Shown here one piece after another: positions 35,383 through 43,886 of a DNA stretch of 64,000 nucleotides (positions are counted from its first letter, which is position 1; each line of letters starts with the position of its first letter). The notes beneath the pieces are model-generated. The model saw nothing but the letters and a program-made list of their open reading frames with translations, did not search any database and was not told the DNA's origin. Where the stretch lies: the NCBI RefSeq assembly GCF_001707885.1, contig NZ_MASS01000001.1, positions 124,001 through 188,000 of the forward strand, given 5' to 3'. The translations under genes were made by a program, and so were the position numbers. This DNA is from Desulfosporosinus cupriresistens. GTDB taxonomy: Bacteria > Bacillota > Desulfitobacteriia > Desulfitobacteriales > Desulfitobacteriaceae.

Positions 35383-35411
35383 AAAAAACCGGACGTTAAT
35401 ATATGTTCCGG
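35383..35411 (-). terminator. Possible terminator upstream of the multi-zinc-ribbon gene
   Basis: CCGGA and TCCGG arms with a 13-base loop, followed by six T on the minus strand. Weak stem. Confidence 0.3.
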
Positions 35412-35434
35412 CTTACCTTGATGTGATTTTTCCA

Positions 35435-35476
35435 TTGATATTTCCAAACTATTCAAATATAATAGAACGCACGTTC
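35435..35476 (+). promoter_or_regulatory. Promoter with LexA (SOS) box
   Basis: TTGATA, 17-base spacer, TATAAT, immediately followed by GAACGCACGTTC, which fits the Gram-positive LexA operator GAACN4GTTC. The box covers the start of transcription, so the small gene downstream should be induced by DNA damage. Confidence 0.75.
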
Positions 35477-35502
35477 CTTTTATGTTCTGAGGGGGAAGAA
35501 TA

Positions 35503-35709
35503 ATGAAAGTTCTTATGAAACCAATAGAAAAGATTGCTTGGTTTGATTTGGAGGGTGTTCCCAGACCAGTTCGATTCCGGATAGATGGAGAAGTTTATAT
35601 GGTACATCAGGTGTCCAATATTTCTGAAGAAAAGCTGGTTGGTAACAGAATGAAGATCTTCCGTTGCCAGAGTGAGATTGGTGGACAACCAACAATCTTC
35701 TTCAAATAG
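35503..35709 (+). CDS. Small SOS-controlled protein, probably C-terminally truncated
   Basis: 68 residues: PIEKIAWFDLEGVPRPVRFR, then EEKLVGNRMKIFRCQSEIGG. This resembles a small Clostridia family (DUF6504-like) often found with mutagenic DNA polymerase genes under LexA control. Family members that I recall continue for some 25 residues with a WYL-like end, which is missing here. AGGGGGAAG precedes ATG 35503; an ATG at 35515 is also possible. Confidence 0.7.
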   Translation: MKVLMKPIEKIAWFDLEGVPRPVRFRIDGEVYMVHQVSNISEEKLVGNRMKIFRCQSEIGGQPTIFFK

Positions 35710-35726
35710 AATTCCGCATAAATTAG

Positions 35727-35776
35727 TTGACTTATATTCAACTTTGTTATATTATTTTCATATAGGTTGAATATAA
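35727..35776 (+). promoter_or_regulatory. Promoter and dyad operator of the winged-helix gene
   Basis: TTGACT, 17-base spacer, TATTAT. Perfect 11-base inverted arms TTATATTCAAC (35732-35742) and GTTGAATATAA (35766-35776) bracket the -10, as expected for autorepression. Confidence 0.7.
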
Positions 35777-35793
35777 TAAGGAGGTAAAGAACA

Positions 35794-36132
35794 TTGACAG
35801 ATTTTAATGCGATACATAGCCAAAGAAATTTTTTTGAACAACTTTTTGTTCGAAGTGATTTAAGTAAAGCAGATTATAAAATTATTCTTTATTTGTTATG
35901 TGTTTTAGATGTTGAAAATTATAAGGCAATTTCTCAAAAGAATATTTCTGAACTGATATTTTTAGACAAAAGCATCGTATCCAAAAGTATAAAAAATCTA
36001 ATAAATATTGGTATAATTGAGAAATCGGATGACAAGTATATTTCGGGCTATCGTTTTTCACTAGAGTTTAGAGGCGAAAAATTTGCTCAAGATAAAAATG
36101 CATTAATTCAAAAGTATTTCAATGATATATAA
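35794..36132 (+). CDS. Winged-helix (MarR/RepL-like) regulator
   Basis: 112 residues with a helix-turn-helix KAISQKNISELIFLDKSIVS followed by the wing IGIIEKSDDKYISGYRFSLE. AT-rich and unlike the conjugation genes in base use. TTG 35794 has AAGGAGG nine bases upstream. It stands first in a plus-strand unit with two small acidic proteins and is likely to bind the dyad at its own promoter. Confidence 0.78.
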   Translation: MTDFNAIHSQRNFFEQLFVRSDLSKADYKIILYLLCVLDVENYKAISQKNISELIFLDKSIVSKSIKNLINIGIIEKSDDKYISGYRFSLEFRGEKFAQDKNALIQKYFNDI

Positions 36133-36182
36133 TCATTATTTATTAATTATTAATTTATTAAATGTAAGGAGGTAAAGAATTG

Positions 36183-36338
36183 ATGTCTTTCGAAATTTTT
36201 GATGGAGTTAATACAACTCTGGACAGAGAAGTAAGTGATTTCATGCGTGAAAATGATTGTGATATTGAAGACGCATGCAATGCTCTGGGAATTAACTATA
36301 CCGAAGCTTATGACTATCACTTTAGTAATGATAATTAA
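36183..36338 (+). CDS. Small acidic protein 1
   Basis: 51 residues, 13 Asp/Glu against 2 Arg and no Lys (net about -11). Segment DREVSDFMRENDCDIEDACN. Strong ribosome site AAGGAGG before ATG 36183. No family recognised. High negative charge beside a restriction-modification cassette raises the idea of a DNA-mimic inhibitor; that is a guess. Confidence 0.65.
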   Translation: MSFEIFDGVNTTLDREVSDFMRENDCDIEDACNALGINYTEAYDYHFSNDN

Positions 36339-36361
36339 ATTGTAGGATTATGGAGGGAGAA

Positions 36362-36529
36362 ATGTATATGTTTGACCCTAAAGTAAATCTTGATTTAGAC
36401 CATTTGGATGATAAAACTATAAGCAATATTTACGATGATAGTGTATTCACAAGGGATTGGGATACTGTTTCGGATATTGAAGATTATGTAAGGGATAATG
36501 ACAAGTGGGATATCCTGAATGATGATTGA
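36362..36529 (+). CDS. Small acidic protein 2
   Basis: 55 residues with 16 Asp and 1 Glu against 5 Lys/Arg (net about -12). Ends KWDILNDD. GGAGGGAG lies very close to ATG 36362; ATG 36368 has better spacing. Follows acidic protein 1 by 23 bp and is closed by a terminator. Not recognised. Confidence 0.62.
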   Translation: MYMFDPKVNLDLDHLDDKTISNIYDDSVFTRDWDTVSDIEDYVRDNDKWDILNDD

Positions 36530-36539
36530 TTAGATTACC

Positions 36540-36567
36540 GGAAGCTTTTTATAGCTTCCTTTTTTTA
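36540..36567 (+). terminator. Intrinsic terminator of the acidic-protein unit
   Basis: GGAAGC/GCTTCC stem followed by eight T. Confidence 0.8.
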
Positions 36568-36706
36568 TCAACATTCTAGACCCCCCCTTTATATTCACCG
36601 TAAGGGGGTGAAATAAAAAAGACAAGTTCCGGAATACTGATAGAACTTGCCTTTTATGCTTCAGCTCTAACCCATTTTATCTCAGGATCTTTGGCAAAAA
36701 ATCATA

Positions 36707-36792
36707 ACCATCTCCAGATAAAAAAAGGGCTGCACCCCGTTTAGGTACAGCCGTGAAAGTCATGCTCATTATAGCTCCATTTCGTCTTCGTC
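36707..36792. repeat. Direct repeat B flanking the inserted cassette (includes terminator)
   Basis: Partner of 30511-30595. Here it is in place at the 3' end of the DUF3846 gene (DEDEMEL, stop) with its terminator (GGCTGTACC/GGGTGCAGCC, seven T) on the minus strand. Confidence 0.85.
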
Positions 36793-37221
36793 CTCATCTT
36801 GGGCATCAAAAAGAGCCTTCAAGAAGTCGTCGCTGCTATTGTAAGATTTAACGCTGGCATAGCTCGTGTCCTCGACCTCTTGGACTGTATATAATTCCGG
36901 CTCCCTAAATCGACTCATGTATTTTTCGATTTGTTCATCCGTAAGAGAAGCTTCTTCACCTGTTCCATCTTCACGGCAGATGATAAAAGTCCCCGCCACA
37001 ATATCACCGTTATCCAGCTTGCGATTTCCTGGAAGCCCCAACAGCTTGCCTTCCTCATTGCAGTAGAAGAAGGTGTCCCTGTCAAGTCCGACATACTGTA
37101 TATTTCCGCCCACCATCTCCTGCAAGGACCGGAGATTGTTTTCAATTTCAGCAACATAAGGCGGCTTTTCAGGCTCTACAATCAAAACACGAAGTTTTTT
37201 CAGATCCGTTTCGTTTTCCAT
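36769..37221 (-). CDS. DUF3846 domain protein
   Basis: 150 residues. The DUF3846 core reads KLRVLIVEPEKPPYVAEIEN, MVGGNIQYVGLD, FFYCNEEGKLLGLPGNR, GDIVAGTFIICRED. It ends in the acidic tail typical of this element's cargo proteins. ATG 37221 follows GGAGG by 12 bases; it overlaps no neighbour. Role in the element unknown. Confidence 0.75.
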   Translation of the reverse strand: MENETDLKKLRVLIVEPEKPPYVAEIENNLRSLQEMVGGNIQYVGLDRDTFFYCNEEGKLLGLPGNRKLDNGDIVAGTFIICREDGTGEEASLTDEQIEKYMSRFREPELYTVQEVEDTSYASVKSYNSSDDFLKALFDAQDEDEDEMEL

Positions 37222-37246
37222 AAAAATATAAAACCTCCATCCGTAC

Positions 37247-38974
37247 TTATGGGTTAAGGGGCGCAAGGTGCCAATCGTCATAGAGTGAGCCGGAAATGCT
37301 TACATCATCCCTTATGCTGATTGACAGCATACCGGCAGGGGTCCAGGCGTCCTGAATGTAGGTATCCACCGTGTATTGTCCGTTGGGATACCAAATCGGA
37401 AGAAAATGCACCCTGCGGTTGTAGGTGGAATACTTGTTTGTCTTAAACTGAAACTGCGCGGAGTATCCGTTTGCCGTCCGGTCCAGCAAGCGCCAGTAAT
37501 CCTTGTAATGGAATTCAGGAAAATAGGCTGTCGCCGTCTGCGTACCCGTCACATGGGAGGGCGGCGCGTTGGTTGTAAACTGCGCATTGACGGTGGTTTT
37601 TACTCCATAGCCCGATTTCATAGTGCTGCCGCTGGCGGTGGGCACTTTATCATCCGGCAAAAGGCTCATGCTGCCGGAAAGGGATGCGGAATAGTTGTCT
37701 CTGAAAAAATCATACCAGCCGTGGTCCTCCCACCAGCCATGATCTTCCCAGCTTCCATCCTCACCGCCAACCCACACCCAATGGGATATCCAGACCCAAT
37801 AGGGATGCCACTGCGCCCACCAAACCCCCCAGGAGGCCGAGGCTTTCACTGCCCTTGACGGAATACCGATTGTCGAAAAACCGTCATTTCTGTCCGTTGC
37901 CGTCGGATTCGGCGGTTCATTTTCGTCCAGACGGATAATCTTTACATGAATTGACGTTTGGCTTAATGTGCCTTTTGTACTGCTTACCGTAATGGTGATT
38001 TCCTCAGGGCTGGAGGGTGTGTGCCATTTGCACCACACAAGCTGGCTTTCGCCTGCGGGTATGACGATATTGCTGACGGTGTACGTACTGCCCTTGATCC
38101 TGAAAGTCACTTTTGCAGGACTGTCGGGATTAATTTCCCTGGAAGCGTAGAGCATGACCGGAGTGATTACGTCCGTATCAACCCTGTATTCGTAATCGTA
38201 ATCCGTTTCAGGGGGCGGAGTTGCGGGCTGGCCGGCAAATCTCACAATGCCAAGTCCCAACTCGGCTATAATGGTATCGTTGGACTGGCTTTGGTCCGTT
38301 GCGCCGGAATAGGCGACAAAGCCCAAATCAGGGGTTTCCAGGAACATGGCGAAGGGCAGGTTTTTATGGGTCAGAGAACCCATTTTGGAACCCAGACCAC
38401 CGCTTAGCAAATTGTCGTACATGGCGGTTTCCGTTGCGGTCATGGCTACTTTCTGCCCTTGAAAAGTGAAGTAAGCAATGGGCTCCAAAAAAAGCTTGTT
38501 TTCTCCGCTAATGAGGGATTGGTATTCAATTCCTGTAAGTTGGGAAATATAGCGGACAATAATTTCATCACAAAAATATGCTTTAATCGCATCAATATTA
38601 GCGTTACCGTCCCCGCTAACAATTCTCGGCATTTCTATAGATGGATTTGCATACGTATATGTGTTTGTTTCAAGCGACAATGATGTCCCATTTCGGTATT
38701 GGATTTTACTGACCTTTCCAAAATGATACTGTACTGTTGGCGTTATATTAGTAATGTCAATAGATACTGTCACAGGCGAACCCGTATTCGCATTGACAAC
38801 CGTTACACGTACCCCGTCATTACCGCCGTTCCAATAGTTTTCATCACTTCCTCCTCCAAGACCGCCGCCGCCTCCATCAATATTGCCACTACCGCCCGTA
38901 TCTGCAAGAGCGGCCATCGGCGAAAAGCAGAAAAGCAGCACAAGGCAAAGCATAAAGGGGATAATTCTTTTCAA
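37247..38974 (-). CDS. Large secreted protein of the Tad locus (Athe_2463-like)
   Basis: 575 residues. Signal peptide KRIIPFMLCLVLLFCFSPMA then ALA-D cleavage. A Gly-rich linker, beta-rich repeats (VTFRIKGSTYTVSN, VSSTKGTLSQTSIHV) and a striking Trp patch near residue 400 (WGVWWAQWHPYWVWISHWVW and WEDHGWWEDHGWY) follow. I associate this layout with Athe_2463-type proteins beside Tad genes, moderately sure. Probably a surface or pilus-tip component that contacts recipients. TTG 38974 has GGAGGTG five bases upstream. Confidence 0.72.
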   Translation of the reverse strand: MKRIIPFMLCLVLLFCFSPMAALADTGGSGNIDGGGGGLGGGSDENYWNGGNDGVRVTVVNANTGSPVTVSIDITNITPTVQYHFGKVSKIQYRNGTSLSLETNTYTYANPSIEMPRIVSGDGNANIDAIKAYFCDEIIVRYISQLTGIEYQSLISGENKLFLEPIAYFTFQGQKVAMTATETAMYDNLLSGGLGSKMGSLTHKNLPFAMFLETPDLGFVAYSGATDQSQSNDTIIAELGLGIVRFAGQPATPPPETDYDYEYRVDTDVITPVMLYASREINPDSPAKVTFRIKGSTYTVSNIVIPAGESQLVWCKWHTPSSPEEITITVSSTKGTLSQTSIHVKIIRLDENEPPNPTATDRNDGFSTIGIPSRAVKASASWGVWWAQWHPYWVWISHWVWVGGEDGSWEDHGWWEDHGWYDFFRDNYSASLSGSMSLLPDDKVPTASGSTMKSGYGVKTTVNAQFTTNAPPSHVTGTQTATAYFPEFHYKDYWRLLDRTANGYSAQFQFKTNKYSTYNRRVHFLPIWYPNGQYTVDTYIQDAWTPAGMLSISIRDDVSISGSLYDDWHLAPLNP

Positions 38975-38990
38975 ATGAGCACCTCCAGTC

Positions 38991-39026
38991 AAAATAAAAG
39001 GAGTATGGCTTTTTATACCATACTCC
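38991..39026 (-). terminator. Terminator or attenuator before the secreted protein gene
   Basis: GGAGTATGG/CCATACTCC perfect nine-pair stem with a T-rich tail on the minus strand, between the DUF6550-like gene and the secreted protein. Confidence 0.7.
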
Positions 39027-39047
39027 AACGATTTATTACGGCTATAT

Positions 39048-39614
39048 TCAATTCATCTGACCAACTTTGTTTCCTGTTAGCTTGTCACCTTCGTTGCCTA
39101 CTTTTACACCTTGACTGCCGCCGCCTTCATCCTTCACCCATCCAAAGCCGGGGATATATACCTGGCCGTCCTTTTTGTCCCCGCTTTTGGGCTCACTGCT
39201 TTTTTTCTCCACAGTGGTCTGCTCTTTATCATATACAGGCGGCGTATCGGGATTTTTCAGGGCACCTTCATCCTTGACCACAGGTTTTTCCGGTTCAGCC
39301 GGTTTTTGTGGGGTTTCGGCAATCGGTACTTCAACGTCCTGCTGCTTGTCTATATCAAGGACTACATTGCTTGATGTCTGACTTTCCGTCCCGTTGGTGG
39401 GTGCCATAATATTGGGGACGGATACCCCGGCCTTGTCGTCGGTTTTTATATCATCTACTGTTACGTTATTGCTTATGTTATTTGCGATATTTGATTTATC
39501 CTTTTCACCGCTACCTCCGACAAAGGAGAAAACGGCAATGACCAGAACGACACATAGGACGGCAAGTCCTGAAACTAGCAGTCTCTTTTGGGTCTTGACA
39601 TTTAATTTGCTCAT
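39048..39614 (-). CDS. Membrane-anchored Pro-rich protein (DUF6550-like)
   Basis: 188 residues: one membrane helix near the N-terminus (LLVSGLAVLCVVLVIAVFSF), then a long disordered, Pro/Glu/Lys-rich external part ending in YIPGFGWVKDEGGGSQG. It resembles a small family in Clostridia conjugative elements that I believe is DUF6550. ATG 39614 follows GGAGG. A likely wall-spanning accessory of the pilus. Confidence 0.65.
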   Translation of the reverse strand: MSKLNVKTQKRLLVSGLAVLCVVLVIAVFSFVGGSGEKDKSNIANNISNNVTVDDIKTDDKAGVSVPNIMAPTNGTESQTSSNVVLDIDKQQDVEVPIAETPQKPAEPEKPVVKDEGALKNPDTPPVYDKEQTTVEKKSSEPKSGDKKDGQVYIPGFGWVKDEGGGSQGVKVGNEGDKLTGNKVGQMN

Positions 39615-39632
39615 AAACTCAACCTCCTTCAT

Positions 39633-39756
39633 AGGGTTTATCTATAAAAATCGAAGTGTATTTTCATACATATTATACCATTACCATTTGGGCCGCGTCT
39701 AGCGGCCATTAGTCCTATAATTTTCCCATCCTACGGGGTTAAAATGCACAATCCTT
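39633..39756. promoter_or_regulatory. Promoter region of the DUF6550-like gene
   Basis: A TATAAT lies at about 39672-39679 on the minus strand without a clear -35. A perfect GGCCGC/GCGGCC hairpin is just upstream. Confidence 0.35.
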
Positions 39757-40302
39757 CTAGAATTTTGGTGTAAATCCTCCTTTCAGCTTCATGGTAATTT
39801 TTAAGGGTGGAAGATCTCCCCACCCAAAGGAGAGGGGCACTTCTACATCCACTGTCCCCGTCGCAGATAGCTGCGAAATGCCGCCGGTGTTGGTCGGGGC
39901 AAGGGGCGCGTTCTGCATACTGACGGAAAGGTCGGACAGGGTGTATTCCACATCGGGGCCTGTGTATTTTATATATTTTCCGCCTTCTTTTTTTACGCCC
40001 AAGGTGCTTTCCAGGCGGGAGTATACATCCCCGGTGTCCAGCTTGACCACCCAATCCGTCCCGCTTAAGGTATAGCCTCCGCTGTAGCCCTCACGCAGTC
40101 CGTTGTAGGCGTCGTCCCAATTTTCGGTGGCAACGTCAATCATTGCGGACTGAACTGCGTCCCGCACACCGCTTGCTATGACCATCAGCCGCATATATTC
40201 AAAGACCACGCAGGACAGGATAATCACGACAAGGACAATCGCCAGCGTCAAAGGGGCGGAATTGCCGGAGGTATGCCGGAGGATTTTCTTTATTCTTACC
40301 AT
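39757..40302 (-). CDS. TadE/pseudopilin-like protein
   Basis: 181 residues with one N-terminal helix (APLTLAIVLVVIILSCVVFE) after a short basic leader, as in TadE/TadG minor pilins, then a beta-rich external part. Overlaps the DUF4320 gene at its start. Lacks an obvious G-xxxx-E cleavage site. Confidence 0.7.
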   Translation of the reverse strand: MVRIKKILRHTSGNSAPLTLAIVLVVIILSCVVFEYMRLMVIASGVRDAVQSAMIDVATENWDDAYNGLREGYSGGYTLSGTDWVVKLDTGDVYSRLESTLGVKKEGGKYIKYTGPDVEYTLSDLSVSMQNAPLAPTNTGGISQLSATGTVDVEVPLSFGWGDLPPLKITMKLKGGFTPKF

Positions 40303-40697
40303 TATTTGTGATACACCTCCGATACGCCCGTCGCCTTCGCGGTCAGAGTAATCGGGAAGGAAGAAAAATCACCGAACAGGCCGATATTGACCGTATTGGA
40401 AAGGGTTACGGTAAATTCTTCATTAAGCTGGATGTCGCCGGTTTTCGACCAACTGATGGCCGGGTCCAAGCCGGTCTCATCTTTCAGCCGGTTGGCTCTT
40501 GCCGTGGTTTCGTTCCCCACACGCCCGGCGATTTCAGCCGAGCGGCAAAGCTCCGCAGCAAAGGTGTCAAGCTGCTGTTTGGCGACAAATACCGGCGCAA
40601 CCCTGACCACCAGGGCAAGCACCATCATCACCGCAAGAACTACCACGACCGCATCAATATAGCCTTTTCCGCTTCTGGATTTAAGCACTTTTATCAT
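40302..40697 (-). CDS. DUF4320 family pseudopilin-like protein
   Basis: 131 residues. Basic leader, then SGKGYIDAVVVVLAVMMVLA, which resembles a pilin processing region with Asp in place of Glu after Gly. The rest includes VAPVFVAKQQLDTFAAELCR. Recognised as DUF4320, regularly next to Tad genes in Clostridia. Confidence 0.78.
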   Translation of the reverse strand: MIKVLKSRSGKGYIDAVVVVLAVMMVLALVVRVAPVFVAKQQLDTFAAELCRSAEIAGRVGNETTARANRLKDETGLDPAISWSKTGDIQLNEEFTVTLSNTVNIGLFGDFSSFPITLTAKATGVSEVYHK

Positions 40698-40708
40698 GGC
40701 TCCACCTC

Positions 40709-41590
40709 CTAGAACAGCTTTCCAAAGGCGTTCATAATTTCATACCCAAGAACGCCGAGATACATCAGGAGAAAGCAGCCCAGCAAAAAGAAGGAATACT
40801 TCCGCACCTTGCCCGGCTGCTTCATGGCGATGAGCTTCAGCCGCTGCAATTCCAGCAGCTTAAAATCGTGGCTCAACATTTCAAAGTAGACTGCGCCGTT
40901 GTCGCCGCGCTTAACGGAAATAAGCCCCCGGACCACATCGGAGAGCATGGTGCTCCCGATTCTTGCCTCCAACCTGGTCAGCGCCGTTTCTTCATTGCCT
41001 GATTTCATGTCGGCAATGGTGATTTCCAGCTCCTGCTTGAAGCTTTCGCCCGCATTTTTCTGATAGGAATTCAAAATGGACAGCACATCGCGGGAAACCT
41101 TTAACTCCTGGGAAACGGTAGAAACGAACCTCGGCAGCTCATATTCAATCCTTTCACGTTTCTGCCTAACAATTTCGTCGGCCACCTGCTGTTCCCTGAA
41201 AAAGACCGCCACCGCCAAAAACAGGATGACGGGGCATAAAATCGGGAAGATGGGCAGCAGGGGGAAAATCAAAAGCGCTATCAGCCCCGCCTTTACCCAG
41301 GCCCTGGCGATATAGGTTTCAGGAGTTAGCTTCATCCCGGCGGATTTCAAAGCGGCCTCCAGCTTGCGCCGCTTGTAGCCGTCCAGCCTGATAAGCCCGG
41401 AAAGCCTGGATGAAAGCTCAAAGACGACTGTTTCAAGGTTCATGGTCTGCTTTTTATCCTGCCTTGCCACCGTCAAGACCGCCTTTGTCGTTGCAAGGGT
41501 CGGCAGCTTCAATACGTCGGCAAGGACAAGATACGCCCCTGCCGCGAAGAACAGGACGAAGAAAAATAGAATGGCATACAAGGGTTTCAC
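40709..41590 (-). CDS. tadC: TadC-like inner-membrane platform protein
   Basis: 293 residues with membrane helices at both ends and a type II secretion F domain (QELKVSRDVLSILNSYQKNA). Pairs with TadB to form the platform on which the TadA ATPase acts. Confidence 0.87.
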   Translation of the reverse strand: MKPLYAILFFFVLFFAAGAYLVLADVLKLPTLATTKAVLTVARQDKKQTMNLETVVFELSSRLSGLIRLDGYKRRKLEAALKSAGMKLTPETYIARAWVKAGLIALLIFPLLPIFPILCPVILFLAVAVFFREQQVADEIVRQKRERIEYELPRFVSTVSQELKVSRDVLSILNSYQKNAGESFKQELEITIADMKSGNEETALTRLEARIGSTMLSDVVRGLISVKRGDNGAVYFEMLSHDFKLLELQRLKLIAMKQPGKVRKYSFFLLGCFLLMYLGVLGYEIMNAFGKLF

Positions 41591-41607
41591 CTCATTTCAG
41601 AATTTTA

Positions 41608-42537
41608 TTATCGCTTATATTCAACCGGCTTTGTCAGCCTGATCACCGCGGCCAGGGACACGAAGATCACTGCACCGCAAACCGCCAGTATCGCCTTGCC
41701 GAAGTCCGTATCCACAAGCGCGGAATACCAGTCCTTGTTCAAGAAATAAATCAGCGGTATGTTGCCGACCAGCAGCAGCGCCATCGTGATAAACTCCTTT
41801 AAGGGCTCATACATCATATAATCCAGCTCAGCCGATACCACCCGCACGTCCGACAGCTTTGAAATTATAGGGGTCAGGGTGGTTTTCAGGGTCTTATCCT
41901 CCTGGCAGGCGGTCATGGCGTCCAGCCACTCATGGAAGACATCGTTGTTCAGCCGGGGCTTCATGGCTTGAAGGGCCTGCTTCACATTGATGCTGATCAA
42001 TTTGGCGTCGGCAAGAAAGCCCTGGAAAACATCTGCGACCGGCGGGTTCAAGTAACCTAAGTTTTCCTCCACCGCCGTGATGACGCTCTCATTTCGGATG
42101 TAGGAGGTGGTAATGATGGACAAGGCGGTTTCCAGCTCTGCGTTCATCTGTTTTTTATAGGAGTGAGACGTAAACAGGATGTACCAGAAAGGCAGCAGCG
42201 CCATCCCCGCCGCCGCCACGGGCACCATAAAGAAATTTTCCATCAGCAGGGAAACCAGTACGCCAACCACAAGCAGGAAAAAGGAAAGGACGCACAACGC
42301 TCCAAATTTTGTGCTTTTGCCTGTGAGCGCCAGCACTTCTTTGGTTTCCTGGATGGTCTTACGAATGCCCCGCGCCTGCCTCGGGAATTTTGCTTCCTCA
42401 ATCTGCTTTCCGATGGGTTTTTTCCGACTTTGCAGCGGCCTGATGATGCTTTCGGCAAACTCAAAGGGAGAAAGCCTTAGAAGCAGGAAACTACCAGCGA
42501 TCAGGCCGATGAACGCCAGCATAATGAGAAATGTCAT
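41608..42537 (-). CDS. tadB: TadB-like inner-membrane platform protein
   Basis: 309 residues; helices at residues 1-20, around 85-115 and near the C-terminus flank a T2SS-F-type domain (ALSIITTSYIRNESVITAVE). Start overlaps the TadA stop by four bases. Confidence 0.87.
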   Translation of the reverse strand: MTFLIMLAFIGLIAGSFLLLRLSPFEFAESIIRPLQSRKKPIGKQIEEAKFPRQARGIRKTIQETKEVLALTGKSTKFGALCVLSFFLLVVGVLVSLLMENFFMVPVAAAGMALLPFWYILFTSHSYKKQMNAELETALSIITTSYIRNESVITAVEENLGYLNPPVADVFQGFLADAKLISINVKQALQAMKPRLNNDVFHEWLDAMTACQEDKTLKTTLTPIISKLSDVRVVSAELDYMMYEPLKEFITMALLLVGNIPLIYFLNKDWYSALVDTDFGKAILAVCGAVIFVSLAAVIRLTKPVEYKR

Positions 42538-43886
42538 GCAGCATCCTCTCCTTTCGTGATTTTGTTCAGAAGGCTCATCGGCATACCGTTTTCCAGCAGC
42601 CTTTTCTGCAAGCTCTCGGACAGGGTGTTCACCCTCTGGAATCCGCCCTGAATTTTCATTTTTCCGTCTACCACCATATTCTCGGTAACATTAAAGCGGA
42701 AAAGGGTATGAATTCGCCTTTCTCCGTCAGGAAGTATCTGACACTCAGTTATCTCCATACACTTTCTCGAGTTGTCCTCCAGTTTTTTGACGAACAGAAC
42801 AATGGGAAACGCCTCAGTGACAAGGTTGAATAGTGTCCGATCGCCCAGGTCGTATTTTTGCGTGCAAAGCGTCACCATGCGGTAGTAGGTGGCATTGCAG
42901 CTATTGGCGTGGGTAGTGGTAATGACGGCGTGACCGGTCCGGGCCGCCTCCTGCGCCGCAAACGCTTCGGCTGATTTCATTTCGCCCACGCACACCACGT
43001 CAGGGTTGCAGGTCAGGGCGTACTCCAGCAGTTTTTCCTGGTCGATATTCTGCCTTTTGTCCTCGGAATACCGGGTGACGGTATGCACCACGTTATTGAC
43101 CACATGGCCGTTTTCGTCCTCTTTAACAAGGTCGAATTCACGGCAGCCGTTTTCAATCGTAAACACACGCTTATCATTGGGAATGGTGGACAAAAGCCAG
43201 CTCATCAGCGTGGTTTTTCCGCTGCCCGTGGAGCCAGTGACGCACATGGAAAGTCCGTACCGCAGGCAGACGCTTAAAAAGTCCAGCATTTCGGCGGTCG
43301 AGGTCCCATTGCGGATAAAGTCCTCCCGCGCCAGTTTCTGCGGGTTGACAATCCGGATGGAAGCCGCAACCCCCTTGCCATGGTCGGTCAGCGGATTGCC
43401 CAGGACGGTGATGCGGATTTTGTTGCTCAAATGCCCTACGACAGCAGGCTGCGAATGGTCCAGAATCATACCGGATTTATGCAGCAGGCGCCGCACCACA
43501 TCAATGGCATGTTCGGGGCTGTTGAATTTTTCATTGGAGGGAACCACCCTGCCGTCGGCATAGGTGATTTTTACGTCCTTCCAGGAATTGATGTTAATTT
43601 CCTCAATATTGGTGGCAAAAAGGTAGGGGGTCAAAAACGAAAACTCTGCCATTTCACTGTAGAGCCTTTCCACAAGCTCATCCGGCGTCAAGCCCTCCAC
43701 ACCCAGGCTGTAATCGGTCAGGTACTTAGAGATGTAGGCGGTGATCTGCTGTTTTTGCTCTGCCGGATTGCCCGTAATCACGGTGGCATACTTGCCGGAG
43801 ATGTATTCCTGCACCTCCTGCAGCACCTCAGAAAACGGCTTTTGGTGCTTTGCCGTGTTGAAAAAAAGGCCGATATTCTTAGCCAT
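42534..43886 (-). CDS. tadA: TadA/CpaF secretion ATPase
   Basis: 450 residues of the VirB11/TadA family. Walker A TGSTGSGKTTLMSWLL, Asp box FTIENGCREFDL, Walker B VVCVGEMKSAEAF and the His box TGHAVITTTHAN. It could power both pilus assembly and the type IV secretion system, since no other VirB11 is seen. ATG 43886 follows GAGGGGG nine bases upstream. Confidence 0.92.
   Translation of the reverse strand: MAKNIGLFFNTAKHQKPFSEVLQEVQEYISGKYATVITGNPAEQKQQITAYISKYLTDYSLGVEGLTPDELVERLYSEMAEFSFLTPYLFATNIEEININSWKDVKITYADGRVVPSNEKFNSPEHAIDVVRRLLHKSGMILDHSQPAVVGHLSNKIRITVLGNPLTDHGKGVAASIRIVNPQKLAREDFIRNGTSTAEMLDFLSVCLRYGLSMCVTGSTGSGKTTLMSWLLSTIPNDKRVFTIENGCREFDLVKEDENGHVVNNVVHTVTRYSEDKRQNIDQEKLLEYALTCNPDVVCVGEMKSAEAFAAQEAARTGHAVITTTHANSCNATYYRMVTLCTQKYDLGDRTLFNLVTEAFPIVLFVKKLEDNSRKCMEITECQILPDGERRIHTLFRFNVTENMVVDGKMKIQGGFQRVNTLSESLQKRLLENGMPMSLLNKITKGEDAA

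Noticed and set aside
36569..36706. Hairpins CAAGTTC/GAACTTG and the C-rich tract as a second regulatory RNA.
   Set aside because: Only one copy, short stems, and best explained as convergent transcription ends.
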